A DNA stretch of 64,000 bases from Adiantum capillus-veneris (lineage: Eukaryota; Streptophyta; Polypodiopsida; Polypodiales; Pteridaceae). A model generated the notes under the pieces. The model made no database searches, was not told the origin of the DNA, and saw nothing but the letters and a program-made list of their open reading frames with translations. This document shows, one piece after another, positions 1-9,990 of this stretch. The position numbers and the translations under genes were made by a program. Every line of letters begins with the position of its first letter. Position 1 is the first letter of the stretch. The stretch spans positions 10,740,001 through 10,804,000 of the forward strand of contig CM043967.1 in the NCBI GenBank assembly GCA_014529385.2, given 5' to 3'.

Positions 1-740
1 TCAGTTGTTGGAAGTCTTGTGCGCTCTAGGTGGCTAGAGCTCTCTCACAAGTGAAATAGTAGAAATGAGCTCTAAGTGGGGTGAAAAAATCTTATAATGG
101 TGGTCCATGAACCATTTTTCATGAAATTTGACATGTGCTCCTAACTTTCCACAAAACGTGGTTTAGACTCGAAAAGTTCCTCATTTGGACTCCGTTTGCC
201 CAGTTTCTAAGAATTTTGACGATTCGGTCAAAATTTGGTCACAACACGCCTCCCGCTTCATTCTCGTAATTTCACCCACACTGTACCTTGGGTTGTCTTA
301 TAGTCATTGATCATCCCCATCTTTTTTGTTTTTCATTACGTTCGCAATTCAACTGCTTTTTGTATTTTTGAAGTTTTTCTGTCAATAATTTGTAAAAATA
401 AAAAATAAAATAGCAAGGTCAACCTGAAAAAATCCCAAAAATTAAAATAAATCAAAAACTTCACCTTGACACACTATGTACACTCACATGTAATTTTTAT
501 GGCCGGATTTCTCCGTTTTACGAATATTTTGCCCAAAAAAAAGCTATTTTTATATATATACACACACCTATAGGCCTCAATTTGGCGTTTGGCCTCATAT
601 ATCTATAGATTAATGTTGTATAAGGGCATATGTACTTAGGTTAGTCCAAAAAAATTTGCAATTAAACGTAAACCCCTCAAAAATAGTCAAAACATGGCCT
701 TTTTGCTGCTTTTTACGGTCATCAGGTTCGCATTGAGAAT
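1..740. other. AT-rich stretch, possible 3' LTR of Ty3-1
   Basis: No protein domain is visible in any frame. The stretch lies just beyond a candidate polypurine tract of Ty3-1, so it should be the start of that element's 3' LTR, read on the minus strand. It is T-rich on the plus strand and has a TATATATATA tract near 551-560. I could not match it to the 5' LTR next to 13,414, whose full extent is also unknown, so the assignment rests on position only. Confidence 0.3.
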
Positions 741-741
741 G

Positions 742-752
742 CCTCCCCCCTC
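742..752 (-). promoter_or_regulatory. Candidate polypurine tract of Ty3-1
   Basis: On the minus strand this is a run of A and G, with a second G-run at 762-769. It lies downstream of the last readable part of the Ty3-1 polyprotein, where an LTR element primes plus-strand DNA synthesis. No confirmed LTR start follows it, so the call is tentative. Confidence 0.35.
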
Positions 753-862
753 CTAATCGGAGTCCCCCCAGATGACAAGGTATCGCCTCAGGGTATGTAC
801 AGTGCATGGGTTAAAATCATGCTAATGTGCGGCCTTGTAATGTGGCCCTACCTGATCCATAC

Positions 863-1477
863 TCAGTCAATGCATGGTAAAATTAATGCGATGCGAGAGG
901 AGGGTATAAGCAAGATTCTTATTGGCATTCGACGTTGAGGTATCCTGTTTGTTTCTGGTTTGGTTGGTAGATTTTCTTTGCAATTAAAAGTTGTAATTCT
1001 ATCGCTCGTTGTTTGATCGTCTTCTTTGTGAAAGTGGCTTGGTTTGCCGCTATTGTAGATTTTGCCGTTGTGATCTCCTTGGACGGAAGTGTCTTGTCCG
1101 ATGTGGCCATAATCTTTTTCTCTTTTGATTGCCATTTGTAACTTTGATTTGGAGGCGTTTGTAGGTTTATGGCCTCTTTTTTGGTTGTTTTGGCGGTTCT
1201 TTTGATCGACATCCACATAGATCGATTTGCCGAGTGATTGTCTGGCTGCTTGTGTTGCTTGCACTGAAGGGAGCTCCTGTAGCATCGCTTTGGGGATCCA
1301 AATGCGTGTCTCATGTAGTTGGCAATTGAGCATGTTTTTTGGTATCTAGATCTGTTTTATGGCCCTGTTCGGTGTTTGTTTAACATTGTTTTTCGGAGGT
1401 CGTCTGCTATTGCACTGTGGTTTGTAGGCTCCTTCACTTCCATCCTTTCGTACCCATACCTGTTGTATGCATATCGC
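863..1477 (-). pseudogene. Ty3-1 polyprotein C-terminal tail, basic with W-[VI]-P-K motifs
   Basis: The reading frame of the integrase and second protease continues here, broken by a TGA at 1478-1480 and a TAG near 1345. The predicted tail is rich in Lys, Gln, Asn and Thr and has no domain I recognise. It has W-centred motifs: VWVRKDG near the start and RIWIPKAM in the middle. A related TWVPLN lies just upstream in the protease segment. The stop codons fit C-to-T decay. Such a basic tail could bind nucleic acid, but that is inference. The frame closes at a natural stop at 863-865. It may equally be unselected sequence that stays open by chance, although the shared frame and repeated motif argue against this. 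Confidence 0.45.
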
Positions 1478-2110
1478 TCACCTTGATCTGTTCATTGTCG
1501 CCTGTGGTGTCTCATTTTTTGATTGAGTACGGTGGGTGGTTTCCTGGTTATCCTTCGTAGATATCTTTTGTTGGTTAAGTGGCACCCATGTTTTTTGCTC
1601 TTTATCAAGTGATTGTGGCACCATTATCTGTTTCTTCCGGGTTGTCTGAGCAAATGCTACCACCTGGTGTTGTTGTGCTTGTTGAATTCTGACCGTATTC
1701 GAACTCCAATCTATCTGCACATTATACTCTTTCTGCCATGGTTGTCCCAACAACATTGGATGTAGTGTGCTCGCATCCTCAACCACATAAAACTTTTGGG
1801 GATAAACATATTGATGTATTTGTACATGCAATATCGTCCAACCCAACATGCTTAATGAATGTGATGTATTGCTTTCTAGCACTTGTTAGGTAGGATGGAG
1901 TTGTACTTCAAGCTTGAGCTATTTATATAATTTGCAAGAAATCAGATTTGCTTGAGCTCCTGAATCAAGCAATGCCATCGAGTCAACTTGGTTGCTACCC
2001 ACTTTGACTGCAATTATTGGATCCACTGTATCTTCATTAAAATTTGTTAATCGAATAGCATTTATTCGCAACGGTGATCCAATTTGTTGTTGTTGTCGTA
2101 GATGCCTTTA
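1478..2110 (-). pseudogene. Second retropepsin-like domain of Ty3-1, downstream of integrase
   Basis: In the same frame as the integrase C-terminus, and separated from it by one TAA (2108-2110), is an aspartic protease-like domain. It has an active-site motif LLDSGAQANLIS at about 1937-1972 and, some 80 codons later, the hydrophobic-glycine element MLLGQPWQKEY that closes retropepsin folds. Internal stops at 1919-1921 (TAG) and 1886-1888 (TAA) fit CAG and CAA codons changed by C-to-T. A conventional protease of this element lies at 8,117-8,767, so this is an extra copy. The canonical Ty3/gypsy order is gag-PR-RT-RH-IN, with nothing like this after IN. Ty3-2 has the same arrangement at 30,731-31,127. 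Confidence 0.75.
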
Positions 2111-2624
2111 TTTTGCAATGCGCTCTTTTGCTTCTGCTTGTGCTTCTTCTCTTACCCTCTGTTTCTCCTTTGTTCGTTGTTTTTCGTGATGGATTTGTTG
2201 AAGCATCTCTTGTGTTAGTGGTAAATCATACTTTTTTAACCGACACCCAGTAATCCAATTTGGCATTTCTTCTCCTTCCAATGTCGTAAGTTTGACTGCT
2301 CCGCTTTGTGATAAGTCACTAATCACAAAGGGTCCCATCCCTTGCTTTTTAAGTTTTTTGGCATGTTGCTTTAAAGTGTAAACAAGTACATAATCACCTG
2401 TTTTAAACTCTTTCCTGCACACATGCTTGTCGAAAAACTCCTTTTGTCTTCTCTTCTGAGCATAGATCAAAGCTACAGCTCTCAATCAAAGTTCATCTAG
2501 CTTTTCAAGATCATCTATTCTTGAAGAGAGTTCATGTCCTGTCCATTCTAAGCGTTTCGCCACTCGTAGAGTTGGAATCAAAAACTCTATGGCAATATAG
2601 CATTTAGACCAAACACCATGTTGT
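2111..2624 (-). pseudogene. Ty3-1 integrase C-terminal part
   Basis: This encodes the end of a Ty3/gypsy integrase. It starts at the YNMVFG segment, which follows the catalytic core in these enzymes. It runs through a helical stretch with IYAQKRRQKEFFDKH, then the small beta-barrel-like GPY/F region with VLVYTLKQ and GMGPFVI, and ends in a Lys/Glu/Gln-rich coiled segment. It is damaged by a one-base loss near 2,590 and a TGA at 2486-2488. The piece is separated from the core at 4,888-5,405 by a 2,253 bp insertion. Ty3-2 has the matching region at 31,125-31,600. Confidence 0.85.
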
Positions 2625-3421
2625 ACGGTTGTTGCACTTTTTTTTGGCCAAGGGCATGGGGATTTCGACAGAGAAACAGAGCATCTGCATGAGATTTGAG
2701 TGTTGAAGCGAGCTTGAAAGGTTGTTTTATCATAATTTTCACGGCGATGATCTCACTTGGTCTGCTTTAAGGATTTGTTTTGACAGGGTATGATATGCTT
2801 GGAAATTCTACAATGAAGTCCTCGACCTTGACGACTAAAGATCGAGATCGGTCACTGCTAGAGGTGTACAAAGGAAGCTGGGCAAGACTTTGAAAAGGAT
2901 GGCCACCAATGGCCGCTTATTGTTTTTTTTCATATCATCCGTGACTTTATCGTATTGTGCAAGTGTGTGAGCGCAAGAGTGTGTGTGTTTGTCAAAGGGA
3001 ATTCTGAGAAGCCTTTGTCAAATATTAAAAAAAAGTGCTCTAATACGCCCGTTTAATGTGCTAAGGGGATGGTGTTGAATGTGCTGAGGGAGGCCGAGTG
3101 TCGCCAGGGGTCCACCAAGCTTATGAGAGGGGCAGCCTTTTTGCAAGACAAGGAGGGTCCGAGCAGGCCATGAGATAGGGGCATGTTAGTTTCCATTAGC
3201 AACGTGAGAGGGGCAAAGAGTCGAGAGTGGGGGTGTGAACCCACGCTTGTCTTTTTTTAATGAGGTTAATTGTTATTTTTGGAATGACGAGGGGGTGGCG
3301 GAGACCAAAAGACGGAGGGGGTGTGTCGATTGCAGCAGACCGCCGGGTACTAAAGGGATAGAGAGGCCATGCTTGGGGGATCAAGCATGCGAGCAAGGCC
3401 AAGCTGTTGAAGGGCTGCAAC

Positions 3422-3425
<4 letters not shown>

Positions 3426-3457
<32 letters not shown>
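3426..3457. repeat. (GA)n microsatellite
   Basis: An uninterrupted GA dinucleotide run inside the 2,253 bp insertion. Two more GA tracts of the same insertion follow. Confidence 0.95.
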
Positions 3458-3460
<3 letters not shown>

Positions 3461-4070
3461 TGTTATGAAATGCAAGAAGAGAGTGGGCCCGCTTTGCTGT
3501 GAACGAGGAGGGAGAGACCCCCTGCATAGAATCAAAGAGAGAGAGAGTGATTCTCAGTGTGGGTGGTCGAGGGTTGCAAAGGGGAGCGCGAGGCAGTGCA
3601 TGAGAGGAGGGAGCACCATCATGGTTTGCAGGCTATTCAGAGGATGAGGCCACTACCTCGTCATTTATGAAAAGAGGTACGCATTGGTTCGGCCTTACAG
3701 GAGATGGGAGAAGGGAGATCATGAGGCTCAGCAAGCCATAGTAGATTAAGTCTCGGGCTACGCCGAGAGCAGAAGAGGAGGGGAGCCTTTGCTGGCTGCA
3801 CCATGAATGAGAGAGAGATATCTCTCTATGCATAATCAAAGAGCGAGAGGGTGCTGCCTTGTTGCGAAGCAAGAGAGAGAGTGTACTCAGCCCTAGTGCT
3901 GAGGATTAAACGAGTGAGGAGAGAGAGATCTCTTGGTGTGGGTAAGTCTCTGCAGGCTACCGAAATCGAGGGGAGAGAGACTTCCTGCGAGATGATGACG
4001 AGGGAGAAGAGAACTCTCTGCAGGTCGTGAGTGAAAGAGAAAGATGAGATGGCTCAAAAATGGTTGCTAC

Positions 4071-4073
<3 letters not shown>

Positions 4074-4119
<46 letters not shown>
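4074..4119. repeat. (GA)n microsatellite
   Basis: A pure GA run of about 46 bp in the same insertion. Confidence 0.95.
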
Positions 4120-4122
<3 letters not shown>

Positions 4123-4314
4123 TTTCTTTCTTTGAAGCCTTTGGCTTTCTTAAAACCCACTAGAGGTGCTCCCATAGGAAGGGATTTGAGGAGGATTGAA
4201 GAGAAAGAGCGATTTGTCGTTGCTGCAAGTCGAGCTAGAGAGAGAAAGAGGATGCTTGGGACGCCTGTTCGGGGCTACTGTTGAGAGAGAGTGAGTGAGT
4301 TTTCCATGAGGTTG

Positions 4315-4338
4315 TTGTGAGTGAGTGAGTGAGTGAGT

Positions 4339-4392
<54 letters not shown>
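4315..4392. repeat. (GAGT)n followed by (GA)n
   Basis: A GAGT tetranucleotide run grades into a long GA run with one CA interruption. The gradation suggests slippage expansion from one seed. Confidence 0.9.
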
Positions 4393-4395
<3 letters not shown>

Positions 4396-4887
4396 GAGTC
4401 AACGATGTCATCGCGCTGCCCTATAGGATGTAAGCCAAATACCTGCACTGCCCTATAGGGTGTAAGCCCTGATACCTTCAAGCAAAGTGGAAGCCTACGA
4501 AGCTGCATCGACGAAAGGTTTTGAAGCCAAAGATAAGTTTTGTAAAGCTTGCTGTAAAAACAATATTTCCACTATTCAAATTGCTCAATAATTCACAATA
4601 TCTCGTTCTCGTCTCTATTTTCGTCCCTCTCTTTCAAACTAAAGAAAACATTCTCTCTCTTCCTTTTTGCTGAACTATTAAGCGATCATGTTCGTGGATA
4701 ATCATTGATACAATCTGGCACCAAGATTGCATGGCACATTCCTTGGCAACATATTTTAGCAGCACATCTCCAGCCATAGTTCCTTCTTGGTGGGCTTGGG
4801 TTGGAGGTTTGTCTTTTTGTCTTTGCTTGGTTTTTCTTGTGTGGTCCTGCTCCATGGCCCAGGCATAGAAAAATATCCATCAACGGT

Positions 4888-5405
4888 GTTGTTCCAATAG
4901 ATGTTTTATAAGCTACCTTGTATGCCCATAGTGTTGAGTGTAATTGTTGATCCCAGTCTGCCCTTCATTCTGATACAATTTTAGTCAAAACAGTGCATAG
5001 GGTTTTATTTGTGGCCTCGGCCTGTCCATTTGCTTGTCGATGATATGGAGCAGATTTTTTATGTATGACCATGAATTCCTCTAGCAGTTATTCAATGACT
5101 TCATTAAGAAAATGTGTTCCTCGATCACTGTTAATTTCTATTGGTAATCTGTATCTTATGAGGACATTCTCATACAAAAATTGTGCAGTGTTCCTTGCAT
5201 CTTCTTTCTGTGTGGCTTTGGCTTCAGCCCATTTTGTGAGATAGTCCGTAGCCATGATGATATATTGGGTATGGGTGCGATACGCAGGGGGTGAAATAGG
5301 CCCCACAAAATCAATTTCCCATTTTGCAAATGCCCTTGCTCCCATCATTGGCCGTAGTGGAATTTCATCTCTTTTTCGGCACTTTAGTGCGCTGACATGC
5401 GTCAC
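4888..5405 (-). pseudogene. Ty3-1 integrase catalytic core
   Basis: The DDE core of the integrase. The first readable part has KWEIDFVGPI (first Asp), followed by an ATDYLTKW segment, then INSDRGTHF (second Asp) and, in other frames, the region that carries the catalytic Glu and ANGQAE. The coding is broken by several frameshifts and by the 2,253 bp insertion at its downstream edge. In Ty3-2 the same core is open over 31,600-32,150. It would have inserted the cDNA into the host genome. It is dead here. Confidence 0.85.
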
Positions 5406-5560
5406 AACACTTTACAAACTCCTCGGAATCCATGTGCACTGTAGGCCACCAATCCCCACGGTTAAGACAATTTTTACCGTCTTATCGCCTGAAAAATGGC
5501 CTCCACTTATTCCTCCATGTGCGTGTTCTAGAATCAGCAGGTATTCACTTTAACTTGCAC
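5400..5560 (-). pseudogene. Ty3-1 second HHCC zinc-binding module
   Basis: Read across frameshifts, this encodes a zinc-finger module directly before the integrase core. It has histidines in LEHAHGGISGGHFSG, a WWPT segment, and the paired cysteines of CCDAC. This is the normal position of the integrase N-terminal HHCC domain. A separate HHCC module lies upstream at 5,760-5,990, so the element has two. Ty3-2 has only one that I can see, at about 32,150-32,330. Confidence 0.65.
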
Positions 5561-5990
5561 AGATTCTAAGTTGATTGTCCTTTCCTCGTTTGCAGAGTTG
5601 ATTTTCAATTAAATTACAGTCTCGAGCCTCCAACTCTATAGCCCTTTGTCGTGCTTTTGTTGTGTTTTCAGGAAATGTTCTTGCTGTTAAGAAATAAATG
5701 ATATATTGACTCCATGCAGGCGCAATGGTTAACTGAAACAATGTTGCGTAATCCATCGATTGTTTGGTACTACATATAATACATTTGTTAACATAAGCAT
5801 GTGTGTCAGCATACATAGTTGGCCAATATACTCCTAAGTGTTTCAACCTTTGGTGTGTTTTCATTGTTGAACAATGAAATGCACAGTCTTGGATGTGTGC
5901 TTCCTCAAGATAACACTCGAATTCCTCTGGATTTATACATAAGCGTAGAACTTTTTCCGAGCCTAGATAGTATAGTCGTCCCGCAATCAA
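5550..5990 (-). pseudogene. Ty3-1 first HHCC module and linker, between RNase H and integrase
   Basis: An open stretch that begins with the GRLYYLGSEKVL segment usual just before an integrase zinc finger. It continues with His residues in LEEAHIQDCAFHC, then LGVYWPTMY and the Cys pair in NKCIIC. This is a full HHCC-like module. It is followed by a linker with PAWSQYIIYFL and ARQRAIELEARDCNLIENQL, which is itself the usual lead-in to a second module. The duplication is therefore of the module with its lead-in, not a fragment. The frame differs from RNase H, so at least one frameshift separates them. Confidence 0.65.
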
Positions 5991-7468
5991 TTGAAAGTTT
6001 TTTGTTTGTCAAAATGTTTGTTGTGTGGGTTCTTCTTCCTTTTTATCAAATCTACCTCCAAAGGAAAGAATGCTAACAATTTTCTGAGACCATTTGATAT
6101 CATTTCAATATTGAAAAGATAAGCATCAGGTATGTCCTCATCGATTCCTTCAGGAGCTTTCCCGTTGTGTAGCCTTAAAAGATGATCTGCTCGTAGATGC
6201 GTTTTACCTTTTTTTATTACCACTGTGAAGTCAAACTCTAGCAATATAATAAACCAACGCACAATTCTTCCAGTATTGCATGGTTTATTTACTAGATACA
6301 GAAGAGCTTGATGATCTGTGAAGAACAAAAATTTGTTTGCAAGTAGATAATGCCAAAATTTCTTTACAGCATGTATCATTCCTAATCCCTCTTTTTCAGT
6401 GGTGGTGTAGTTATTTTCTGCACTATTTAGTTGTCGGCTCACATAATAAACTGGGAAATCCATTGTTCCGTCTCCCGGTTGAGCCAGAATACTCCCAATT
6501 GCATATGCAGAGGCATCAATGTGAACATGGAATATCTTTTTCCAATCTGGTGCTTTAAGTATAGGTGTTGATACAAGGTTTTCCTTAAGCTTTTTGAATG
6601 AAGTTTCACACTCCTCAATCCAGTCAAAACTGACTAATAAGCGATATAGTGGTTGTGCAATGATCGCATACATATATATGAATCTTTGATAATATCCACA
6701 GTGTCCCATGAAAGATTGTACTTGTTTGGCATTAGTAGGCCTGGGAAAGTCTACTATGACTCTAATTTTGTCTATGTTAGTAGTTATGCCATTTCTTGAG
6801 ACAATATGTCCTAAGATGCGACCTTGCCTTACCATAAAAATGCACTTTTCCGGGTTGAGACAGATTCGATATGTTCTACACTTCTCAAATACCTTTTGTA
6901 AGTGGTCAATGTGTTCTTCTCGAATAAGAGAGTGGACACAAAGATCATCCATATATATTTCTAAGAATATTCTTAGGTATTCTTTGAATGCATGTGTCAT
7001 TAACCTTTGGAAGGCGGCTGGGGCATTGGTTAGGCCAAAAGGCATAACTCTATGCGCATATATGCCCCATTCTGTGGAAAATGTGGTTTTGTGTTGATCC
7101 TCTATTGCAATTGCCAATTGGTTGTACCCCGAAAACCCATCCAGAAATGAATAGGCCTATTTTCCCGCTACCCTCTCAAGCACATGTTTTGTGATTGGCA
7201 AGGGATAATTATCCCTTATTGTTGCTGCATTTACCTTTTTGAGGTTCACACACACACACACACACACACGCAACATTCCGTTCTTTTTGGGGACAACCAC
7301 AATGGGTGACACCCAATCTGTATGCTCGATTTCATAGATGAATTCGGCATCCTTCAGCTTGTCAATCTCTTCTTTGATTCGTTTAGCAAATGTGTCATTA
7401 TATGTGTAAGGACGTTGTTTGCTTGGTTTGGCATCTGACTTTAACGGAATTGTATGTTGGTATATCAA
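5987..7468 (-). pseudogene. Ty3-1 reverse transcriptase and RNase H
   Basis: A nearly continuous frame with one stop (TAG, near 7,157). Reverse transcriptase motifs are in order: WVSPIVVVPKKNG, the fingers segment with NLKKVNAAT, FLDGFSGYNQ with the first catalytic Asp, MPFGLTNAPAAFQ, then YMDDLCVHS, the polymerase YxDD box, and GRILGHIVS. RNase H follows with HIDASAYAIGSILAQ, YTTTEKEGLGMI and TDHQALLYL. It matches the Ty3-2 enzyme at 32,449-34,146 all along. In place of the VCVDLKK seen in Ty3-2 there is a CA-repeat expansion at 7,247-7,269 that adds VCVC and changes the Asp to Asn while keeping the frame. Confidence 0.92.
7247..7269 (-). repeat. (CA)n tract inside the reverse transcriptase frame
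   Basis: A CA dinucleotide run in coding sequence. Translated on the minus strand it reads VCVCVCV where Ty3-2 has VCV. The gain of 12 bp keeps the frame. Confidence 0.85.
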
Positions 7469-7469
7469 T

Positions 7470-8116
7470 GGATCAACTCCCTTGAGGTCTTGAATTTGTT
7501 TTCATTTTAGTTTTCATTTTAGTTTTTCATGCTTGTTTTATGTCCTCATGTGTCCTTTTTCCTCGAACTCTTGAGAATCTCCCTGATATTTTGTCTTTTA
7601 CACAATCCTCTGTCTTGGCTGGCATTAGATAGTGCATTTTGTCTTTTATCCTGGGCATCAGGTTTTCTCTAACCTTGTTTTCTGCTCTTTTTTTTCTATA
7701 GTGTTCCTGTCGTCTATGGTGTTGATTTGCAAAATCATAAAACTTGATATCTGTGGTTTTTTCCCTACTCTCGCTTGAGCTGTCTGAACACTCATTATCT
7801 GCATCGTTACTTAATTCCAGATCTGCAGAGTCATAAAACTCTTCTTGTTATGGTGAGTCTACATTCTCATCTCCTACTGGTACAAGGTAGCACATCATAG
7901 CCGTCGTTATCACAAAATTTTGTTGTTGGGCTATTTGTAATGGCACAGACTTCCAAAGTGCTAGTATGTGTTCCCATTCCATAGGTTCTAATGCATCTTC
8001 GGGAAAAGGTTCCGGAATATAATCCTTGTCTTCAATAGCTCTTTCTAAGATGCATTCCTCTCTTTTCAAGCTCCCAAAATGTGAAGCTCCACACATCCAT
8101 AGCTCTTTTTTCTGTC
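7470..8116 (-). pseudogene. Ty3-1 protease to RT linker
   Basis: Ty3/gypsy elements have a variable linker between protease and RT, and this stretch fits that place. A short open part (7,848-8,147) is acidic, with EPFPEDALEPMEWEHIL, and shows no known domain. The part nearest the RT holds a few readable segments but several stops. No separate gene is supported. Confidence 0.45.
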
Positions 8117-8767
8117 CTAACCATGCTGGGAGTTCGGACCCTGCCAACGTAGCCCAATAAACTCTTCCACTGGTGTCTGGTTCACATCTTTGTAACTATG
8201 GTCTTTTAGGTATATTTTGGTTGTAGTCTCCCCACGCCTGAGGTGTATGTGGTCATAATCCCAATCCTGTACCATCTTTAATTGTCTCATGAACACTCTT
8301 CCCAAGATGATCTTGTAATTGTTCTTTTTGCCAAAATCAACTATTGCAAATGTATGCTCATATTCGATTCCGCAAGAGGTGACAATTACTTTTTCTAGAA
8401 GTCCTAGACGCTTTTCCATGTCTGCCAGTTGTAATTTCATTCTGGTTGCTCTCAAATCCGGTTTTCCCCATTTTTAACAGATTTCTTTTGTGGCGATAGC
8501 AACTCCCGCTCCACTGTCGAGAATAGCCTTGGAGACTACTCCCTGGAATTCTACTAGTAGTGTGGTATTTCCATCTTCTCCCTCACAATATTCTCCAACC
8601 TTGTTTAAAGGTACAGGCCTAGTGTTCAGTTGAGGCTTGTCCAATTCTCTGATCCCTCTTGAATTCTTGAGGTAGGGTCTTTTACCCCAAATTTTTCTAA
8701 GCATTTGCCTATTGTGGTCCACATGTTTGGTCGTAACCTCAAAAGTTTGGCTAACGTGATTGTGCAT
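8117..8767 (-). pseudogene. Ty3-1 canonical retropepsin (PR1)
   Basis: An aspartic protease at the usual position between gag and RT. The active site ILDSGAGVAIATKEIC lies at about 8,480-8,530. It is followed, after one TAA, by the remaining body with YEHTFAIVDFG and the closing motif YKIILGRVFMRQ. The frame is the same as that of the RT, consistent with one polyprotein. It would cut Gag-Pol into mature proteins. It differs clearly from the second protease at 1,478-2,110. Confidence 0.8.
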
Positions 8768-9990
8768 GCCACCAGGGTGGACAGTAACTCAATCAACCCT
8801 TGTGATTCCATTATTCTGTTGGGAGAAAGTCTTTGGGATGGGATTGCTCTCACTTCAGACTTAGCTTCATACTCCCCTAGGTAAGAGGGTAGAGTTTTTA
8901 GAAAGTCAGGTTGGCTATGCCCCAAGCTAATTGACCCCTAGTACCCCTCTTGTGAATGCATATCAAAGTTCACTTGTGATCTTGCCTCAAATTCTTCAAT
9001 GGGAGGTAAGATCTCATTTTTCTCCTTCTCAGCGCGATTTAGTTGGTGGTTCACCCTGTTAGCTTCATTTGCTTCCCAGATTTTCTTCCACAGGTCATCT
9101 AGAATGTGACACTCTTTATCCATCCCCGCCGATGTTTTAGGTTGGAAACCATCAAATGTCTCATCAGTTGTATTTGGCACTATGATAGGTTCTCGCTTAG
9201 ACTCTGAGGCAGTCGTGAGTCCCTCCATTGTGTCCGCTTGTTTCTCTAGAGGTTGGTATAATAGGAGTTGGAGCTGGCACCTCGTGCCAACTTGCAGGTT
9301 TACTAGGTGGGTTTTTAATCAAAGATTGGGTTGTTTCAATCATCTTCCTACACATTTCCAACCTGTGTTTTTCTAGTTCCGCATATGGATAAGTCATCCA
9401 TTGTTGCTCTTGGTTTTAGTTGTTTTTGAGTCTAGCTTCGTATGCTTTTAAAAGTGCGTCAAGCTGCTCATTTACTTTTTCTACCAGTACTGATCCTCTC
9501 GATCCTGCACTTGGGTCCTATGGTTGCAGCAGTGTGTGAACTTAAACTAGCTAGATCCTCTAATCGCTCCAATCTATCCTTTGTGTGTTTTAGCTCCTCG
9601 GGTAAAGCCGTTTGCTCTCATTCCTTCCTGGCTTTCATATGAGCCTTTCTAGCTTTCCAAGTGCTTCGTTAATTTTTCATTTCTTCACTAGGGGCATCGG
9701 TCTTTGGCTCTTCAATTATGGGTTCGTTTGTCCTTCTTTGAGATTGTGCCCGTGTGACTACCTGGATAGGTATTACTGTTTCATTTTCTGACCCCCCACT
9801 GGATGGCACTGCTTCTAGCATGTTTAAAGTAGTTTTTTCTTCTTTGCTCTGGTTCTTAGGGCAATCAAGAATCAAGTGGTAATTCCACACTTGGTCCAAT
9901 ACGCATTCTCTAATGATTCCATCGTGAGGACAGTCCCTTAGCCACACTTGTAGCAGGGTCCCTTTGGCTGTTGAGGTGCTCCTCCTTTCT
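8768..9990 (-). pseudogene. Ty3-1 Gag C-terminal region and Gag-PR linker
   Basis: Several short open pieces in different frames (8,938-9,228, 9,197-9,397, 9,669-9,947). They are polar, Glu/Lys-rich, and have no clear fold. The 9,669-9,947 piece starts with WLRDCPHDGIIREC and has a later DCPKN, which look like remains of a Cys-His zinc knuckle with irregular spacing. Their position between Gag and PR1 supports one decayed coding region. Confidence 0.5.

Larger units (their letters stand above)
2630..4882. mobile_element. 2,253 bp insertion in Ty3-1 integrase, solo-LTR-like
   Basis: The integrase reading is split exactly between its TTP and YNMVFG segments. The flanks are both ACGGT (2625-2629 and 4883-4887), a perfect 5 bp target-site duplication. 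The insert starts TGTTGCAC and ends ATCCATCA, so it has the TG...CA ends of an LTR. Inside are three long (GA)n tracts, a twice-repeated block around CCCTATAGG (near 4,420 and 4,450), and no recognisable protein. A solo LTR is the simplest reading. A TGGCACCAAGATTG at 4,716 resembles a primer-binding site and could instead mean a short LTR-plus-leader element. I could not pair two LTRs. Confidence 0.65.
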
